Assembly: GCF_024323335.1 (NCBI RefSeq)
Contig: NC_066585.1
Location: 180,128,294-180,192,293 of the forward strand
Direction: 5' to 3'
DNA: 64,000 bases
Source of the DNA: Lathyrus oleraceus
Lineage: Eukaryota; Streptophyta; Magnoliopsida; Fabales; Fabaceae
Part shown: piece after piece, positions 58,601 through 64,000 of the stretch
Layout: each line of letters opens with the position of its first letter
Position numbering within the stretch: the stretch's first letter is position 1
The notes under the pieces: model-generated
Database searches by the model: none
What the model was told of the DNA's origin: nothing
What the model saw: the letters and a program-made list of their open reading frames with translations, nothing else
Translations under genes and position numbers: made by a program

Positions 58601-59807
58601 ATTGCATAATGGCATGGTTGTTTTGGAGTGTATTGCTTTTGTTTTGTTTTGATGTATGAACTTGATGGTCATGAATGTTTTGGATGTTATGTAGTTGTTT
58701 AGGTCATGAATGATGTGTATGTAATGGCAATGAATGGAAATGCTTGAAATATGGTGAAATGTTATGTTTGAAATGTCATATGTCATGAATGTTGTAATGT
58801 ATGGTTGTCATGCTATGGATTGAGATGTTTGTAAATAACATATAGTTTTGGTCTTTGTTTTGTAGGAAATGCAAGGATGGTATGATCTTGAAGAACAAGG
58901 AAATTGGGTTTTAGGGATTGTAGAAATGGTGAGTTGATTTTGGTTAACTGGTTGACCAAAAAGTCAACAATTGACCAATAGTTAACTTATGCCAAAAATG
59001 TACCTTTTCTTGTAATTTTTTCTCATAAATATGTATGGACTATGTACAAGTGATTCTTATGAATGAAATGTATCTTCTTTGGTAAAAAATGTTCTAATGA
59101 AACAATGAAAAATATTTGAAGTCAAATGATCACTTTCTTTCAAGTTCACTATGAAACAAATGCCTTAGATGAATTCTAAAACAAATTTGAATGAGGGAAT
59201 GAAATTACAACTAATGGAACAATGGAATTCCTTGACCAAATAGACAATGAACTTGAATCAATTGGGACTTTGAATGAATGAATCCTGACACATTAATGAG
59301 ACCATGAAAACCAATGGATGAAATGTGACTTGGATCAAATGGACCATGAGAACATGCAATCAATGAATGAAATGTGAATGAATGCAAGCATACCTTAGAC
59401 CAATCATATAACACCGTGAACTAGGGTTTTAACTAGGTCAAAGATCAAAGTCAAGCAACAATCAAGAACCTCAAACCAAGTGAGCCGCTAACACAAATAG
59501 TGCACCAATGCCATGAACTACAATTAGGGTTTCCACCACCTTAGAGTAAACCACGGGGTTCACATACCTCTAAGATCAAGAATTAGGGTTTGGTATGGAT
59601 GAAACACCAAGATGTAATCTCCAAGGCCTTAAGCACCTACAATTAGGGTTTTGCACCTTGATCACCATGATGGACTCTCCATATTGACTGAAGCATTGCA
59701 ACTCTTATGGCTTGATACTCAAGCAAACCCTAGCTCTTTGTTAGGTATAAACAGTCTCAAACATAAAGATTAAATGAAAAGGGGAGGAAAATTTTTGGGG
59801 TATGACA
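55640..59807 (-). repeat. Ogre-type LTR, about 4.1 kb (left limit uncertain)
   Basis: The right end ttttggggtatgaca (59807) is followed by gttgcccctattt, the complement of a polypurine tract. The last 360 bases match the LTR at 45470-45904. The left part has the conserved layout of the other LTR starts ('aaggggaagatattaacacc' at 55838, 'gtgctcaccaaggattgggg' at 55983, 'tccgtagttcagagtagaaaatg' region at 56048). Legume Ogre LTRs can be several kb, so a single long LTR is plausible, but nested insertions inside are not excluded. No gene within. Confidence 0.5.
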
Positions 59808-60102
59808 GTTGCCCCTATTTAATCTTCTCGGACCTGAAGGTGTGAATAACAACGACTTTCAAACATTCAAGGTAGGAGAGGATTAAATACCAAAATAACT
59901 AATAAATTTTCTCGCAGAGAATTAATGAAATGAATGAAATGTGAGGTGAGGGTTTTAATGGGAAACAATTTAATGGATGACATGTAAGTCTTTTGTATAA
60001 GGTCATCTATTAGGGATTAGCTGAAATGTCTATGGGGAGAATGAATAAGCTGTAAAGAGAGATGTTGGACATGCCCGACGTATGTAATAGGCCATGTATG
60101 AT

Positions 60103-60157
<55 letters not shown>

Positions 60158-60440
60158 TTCTTATTTTTGCTCTGCCTCCACTAACAAGTTTTGGCATGTA
60201 CTGGTGTTAGAAATACTCCTGCAAGATTCCACGAAGGTAAGAAGATCATGTATTTGCAAAAGGCAAGTAACAGAGGATACAAAGGTAAACTATAATCCTC
60301 TATAAAAGGCAGAGAGATGTCTTGCAAAAGAATGTTGACAAGAGGGACTAAAAGTGTGAATGAAACATATTAGAAGGACCATTCTTTGAAGAAAATATTT
60401 TTAGATATTAAAAATATAACTTGGAATATTTAGAGAGACC
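59808..60440 (-). mobile_element. Ogre-type 3' internal fragment, second copy
   Basis: Matches 45905-46500 through 'taatcttctcggacctgaagg' and 'ccattctttgaagaaaatat'. Differs mainly by an expanded (TC)n tract. Confidence 0.7.
60108..60154. repeat. (TC)n microsatellite
   Basis: About 23 perfect TC units. The paralogous site at 46204 has only a short imperfect pyrimidine run. Confidence 0.97.
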
Positions 60441-61830
60441 ACAAACATATTTAACCAAAAAATCTAGAATCTAGAAAAAAATCTCAAGTGAAAGGCTAGC
60501 AAAGAAAAGTGATGACATCAAATAATACCAAAATTACCCTAAAACTCATCGTAAACGACTCTGTTGGTTGGTTGGAACAAATAACTAGTTTCTTCATAGA
60601 CCTTGCAAGAGCATTTTAGGAATTAACAAAAAAAGAATACAGTTTAATTGCGTTTCATGAATTTTTTTAAACAAGCAACATTTTCAATTTTAATACCCAA
60701 ATAATCGATATTCATCATTATTAACCAAAATATCCATGTTTCAAATTAAAAAAATCATAGTTAAGAGGAGACGTCATTAATATTGGCGCATGCACGGAAA
60801 AATCTACATAGGCGTCATATCCTCATGCATATGTAATACCCTTGCACCATTACCCCTAGCGCATGCGTTATTGGTCTAAGGAGAGACATCACTCCCCTTG
60901 GTGCTATAGTGGAAGCCATACCTTTTGATTTTAAAATTTTAATAGTAGCAAACCATACCTTTTTAATAACTATAAGTAATGATAAGTCAGAAGGCTCATT
61001 AATTCAAATGTTTTGATCTTTTCTACATCAGTGATGATTTGAATTCTAATTTATACTATTCATCTAAGAATTTTTTTAATGCATCTTATATATTACTTAA
61101 ACACCACGTAAAAATCTAAAAATACCTCTCAAATTTCGGAGATGCATCTACAGACGCATCTCATGCAACATAATTCATTCGTTTTTGAACTACATCTCAT
61201 TTTAATGACTTAAATTATTTTAAAAGTGTATTTTCGGAATGTCTCCGAAAATACATTTCCGGAAACTCACAAAAACACTAGTACCAATAGTTCTTATGGT
61301 TGTGATTGGTTTTTTGGAAATATAATATTTTATATCATGCTCTAGCTCTTCATATGTATCCACCAGTAAACAATACACTTTAGACAAGTTCTTAAACATC
61401 TCTAAGACATGTTTCCTTAAAATGTATATTGATTAAAAGGATGTATAATACTTGGGATTTCATTGTATTTAAGGACTACAAAAGACAATTCAACATCAAT
61501 ATAAGGTTTTGCATCCGTATGTGATAGTTCTTCATTGTATTTAAAGACTACAAAAGACAATTCAACATCAATATAAGGTTTTGCATCCGTATGTGATAGT
61601 TCTTAAGTTATGGAGATAATTTTAGTAAACTGAAAAAAACAACAATGGAATTAGTCTATGATTAAATAGAAGGAATATTATGTTGAAAAGTTACATCATA
61701 AACCCATGGGAAAAAATAGTTGTGTATGATAAATGAGATTGGTTTGTTTGAATCAATATGAAGTTTTTTGCCGTTCATATGGTTTTACAAATAAAGAATA
61801 GTTCACAAACCCATGACACACTCTCCTAAC
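60441..61830 (+). repeat. F-box cluster repeat module, copy 3
   Basis: 60490-60660 is the F-box promoter copy, 60660-61480 matches 46740-47440 and 61490-61830 matches the start of the upstream module (39040, 47455). A stretch of about 73 bp is tandemly duplicated at 61460-61605 ('ttcaacatcaatataaggtt', 'tgcatccgtatgtgatagtt'). The copia element interrupts it after ctctcctaactat. Confidence 0.8.
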
Positions 61831-61831
61831 T

Positions 61832-62039
61832 ATTAGAAGTAATTCATATTTATTAGTTGTACTATTTTCTTAGCCCCTAAGTTTGTTAGAGGGTATTTTA
61901 GTATTTTATCCTATTCTAGTAACCCTAGTTTTAGCTTATAAATAAGGTGGCAATCATTGTAACTTTTATCATGTTTTGTAGCCGTCATTCTCTTAATAGA
62001 ATATTTCCGTTCATAATTTATTCTACCTTTGCACCAACA
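61832..62039 (+). repeat. 5' LTR of a copia element, about 206 bp
   Basis: Lies between the interrupted host repeat and the primer site. It ends ...ttgcaccaaca and includes a TATA-like cttataaataagg (61936). The start should be TG but reads TA/TT here, so the exact first base is uncertain by 2-3 bp. Confidence 0.7.
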
Positions 62040-62041
62040 AT

Positions 62042-62058
62042 TGGTATCTAGAGCCCCG
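62042..62058 (+). promoter_or_regulatory. Primer binding site (initiator tRNA-Met type)
   Basis: TGGTATCTAGAGCCCCG sits two bases after the LTR and differs from the usual TGGTATCAGAGC by one inserted/changed position. Confidence 0.75.
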
Positions 62059-62227
62059 GTTCGGATTTATTGGGAAACACGGGAAACACGAGTGAACGTG
62101 AGGTCTTGTGCGTTTGATTTTGATTCTTAGATTCGTGTTGAATCTTGAACAAAATCTGATCAGAATTTTAATTCTGTGGGTTGGGAAACACTGTGAGAAA
62201 TCTGAGTGTACTGTGCAAGGTAGAAAG

Positions 62228-64000
62228 ATGAACGGAAACGGCAACATGAACACCAAACTTCCAGTATTTGACGGTAAAAACTGGAATCGTTGGATGATCC
62301 AAATGCGTGTACTGTTCGGTGCTCAAGATGTTCTAGATCTTGTCACTGATGGTTATGTTCTGGTAGCAGTAGATGCGACGGATGAACAGAAAAACACGCA
62401 GAAGGAAGTAAGGAAGAAGGATCAGAAAGTATTGTTCTTCATTCATCAATGTGTTGATGTAAATGTGTTTGAGAAGATTGCAGATTCAACGATAACAAAG
62501 GCTGCGTGGGACACACTGGTTAGATGTTATGGTGGTGACGCATCAGTGAAGAAGGTGAAGCTTCGGTCCTTGAGAAAGCAATATGAGAATCTCAACATGA
62601 AGAATAATGAGAAAGTTTCTGAATACATCTCCAGAGTGATTCTGATCACTAATGAGATGAAAGCGTGTGGAGAAACTCTTTCTGAAGAAACAATCATGGA
62701 GAAGGTATTGAGATCCCTTACCTGTCAATTTGATTACATTATGGTAGCAATAGAACATTCCAAAGATCTGAGCACCATGAGAATTGAAGAGCTGCAGAGC
62801 AGTCTAGAAGCGCAAGAGTTGCGTTTGACTGAGAGAACTTCTAAAAGGGAAGTAGAGCAGCAGGCTCTGAAAGCAACTTCTGATAGGAGGTATCAGAAGC
62901 AGTCAGAAGCCAGGAGAAGATCTGATGGTGGTCAAAAGTCATAAAGCTCAACCTCTGATAGACAAAAGAATGCTCAGAAGGGAAAAGAGAAGTATGACAA
63001 GAAGAAGATCCAATGTTACTGTTGTAAGAAGTTTGGTCACTTTGCTAGAGACTGTTGGTCAAACAAGGAGAGAAAATCAGAAGAAGCAAATATAGCAAGA
63101 AGTTCTGATGACGAATTTGTGCTATTGATGGCCTCTGAATCTGATGACATGGATCTGATAGACTGGTGGTATATGGACACTGGCTATTCAAATCATCTTA
63201 CTGGAAACAAGAAATGGCTGGTTGACTTTGACTCTGAAAAGAGGACAAAGATCAGATGTGCTGATGACAAATATCTTAATGCAGAAGGTATGGGAAATGT
63301 CAGTGTGATTCTGAACAATGGGAAAACAACATTGATTCAGAACGTGTGGTATGTACCTGGCATCAGAAGCAATCTGATGAGTGTGGGATAATTAATTGAG
63401 AAAGGTTTTTCAGTTACCATGAAGGACAATCTTCTGAAGCTGTATGACTGCAATCAGAAGTTGATTATGGAGTCAGAACAGGGAAGGAATAGAACATTCA
63501 AGGTGAATGTCAGAACTACAGACTCAGAATGTCTTAGTGCAATAAGTGCTGAGAAGGAGAGTGAGTTGTGGCACAGAAGATTTGGTCATTTGAATTTCAG
63601 AAGCTTAAAACATCTGAATTCAAAGAAGTTGGTACATGGAATTCCTGCAATTAAGAATCCTGAAAAGTCATGCAAAGTTTGCATGGAAGGAAAACAACCA
63701 CGATTGCCATTTGCGTCAGAAACTGCTCCAAGAGCAAAACATGCCTTGGGAGTTGTACATTTTGATGTGTGTGGTCCATTTCCAATAGCATCGATTGGAG
63801 GGAATAAATACTTTGTGTTATTTGTTGATGAATTCACAAGAATGACATGGGTATCCCTTATTAAGTTTAAACACGAGATGTTTGATGAATTCAAGAAGTT
63901 CAGAATGAAGGCTGAGAATCAGAGTGGTCAGAAGTTGAAGATTCTTAGAACTGACGGTGGAGGTGAGTATAACTCCAAAGAGTTCCAGAAGTTCTGTGAG
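62228..64000 (+). pseudogene. Copia gag-pol (gag, zinc knuckle, protease, integrase), two nonsense codons, cut by window end
   Basis: ATG 62228 (MNGNGNMNTKLPVFDGKNWN) begins gag of the copia UBN2 class (RWMIQMRVLFGAQDVLDLV, AWDTLVRCYGGDASVKKVKL). A Lys-rich linker follows, then the zinc knuckle CYCCKKFGHFARDCW (CX2CX4HX4C). Protease has WWYMDTGYSNHLTG with the catalytic Asp and continues to VWYVPGIRSNLMSVG. Integrase has its zinc-binding HHCC (ELWHRRFGHLNFRSL ... KSCKVCMEGK), first catalytic Asp in HFDVCGPFPI and second in ILRTDGGGEYNS. The third acidic residue, reverse transcriptase and RNase H are beyond the window. TAA at 62942-62944 (where Lys or similar is expected after GQKS) and TAA at 63389-63391 (where SVGQ would be usual) interrupt one otherwise continuous frame, with no frameshift. 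Recent decay is likely; an upstream in-frame ATG at 62108 gives only LTR-leader residues. Confidence 0.9.

Overview
This window is transposon-dense plant nuclear DNA. The content points to a papilionoid legume, most likely the pea/vetch/lentil tribe (Fabeae) or a close relative. The basis is Ogre-type Tat-clade Ty3/gypsy elements whose LTR termini pair TGTCATACCCC with GGGGTATGACA and whose 3' regions hold tandem repeats, a Maximus/SIRE-like copia env-like reading frame, and a family of F-box/LRR (FBD-type) genes. The tribe is inference. I see no rRNA, convincing tRNA, CRISPR or prokaryotic gene.

Layout. 1-6.4 kb: TE graveyard (hAT-like MITE fragment, a Tourist-like MITE with TAA duplications, two pieces of Helitron PIF1 helicase, gypsy RNase H and integrase relics). 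6425-21456: one CACTA (En/Spm) transposon with CTC target duplications and 'GAGGGCGCTTT' subterminal repeats. It carries a 13-exon gene (722 codons by my hand assembly) coding for a Transposase_24 (Ptta/En/Spm) protein fused to a Ulp1/C48 protease. A 9.74-kb Ogre-like retrotransposon (10485-20224, minus strand, ACGCG duplications, almost identical LTRs) has landed exactly on the splice donor of exon 10. 21.5-23.0 kb: (TA)n arrays and two foldback MITEs. 22985-28.1 kb: a minus-strand copia relic split by a 4.2-kb Mutator-like element (MULE, 23719-27923, perfect 9-bp duplications CTTATTATG) that holds a decayed FAR1/SWIM/OTU transposase gene and, on the opposite strand, a decayed plant mobile domain (PMD) gene. 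28.3 kb: another Helitron helicase scrap.

31.5-32.8 kb: an apparently intact two-exon F-box gene on the minus strand. 34.2-38.6 kb: the 3' part of a Maximus/SIRE-like copia element (env-like gene, polypurine tract, 3' LTR). 39.0-51.4 kb: a locally duplicated F-box cluster (a pseudogene at 43534, a fragment at 44670, an intact four-exon gene at 49463) whose upstream module is repeated at 39.0, 47.4 and 61.5 kb. The first module is interrupted by a second MULE (40311-42980) carrying a PMD pseudogene and a small decayed reading frame; the 47.4-kb copy preserves the empty site. 54355-54705: complete hAT-like MITE. About 55.6-60.4 kb: long Ogre-type LTR plus 3' internal region, a related copy of which lies at 44.9-46.4 kb. 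61.8 kb to the end: 5' part of a copia element (short LTR, tRNA-Met-type primer site, gag-protease-integrase with two nonsense codons), cut by the window edge.

Only two genes look functional as host genes, the F-box genes at 31500-32838 and 49463-51358. Both resemble substrate receptors of SCF ubiquitin ligases. Nearly everything else is mobile DNA in nested layers, and the nesting order is readable from target duplications: copia relic before MULE at 23.7 kb; CACTA before Ogre at 10.5 kb; foldback repeats before MULE at 40.3 kb. All domain calls are by eye from translations and need profile searches.
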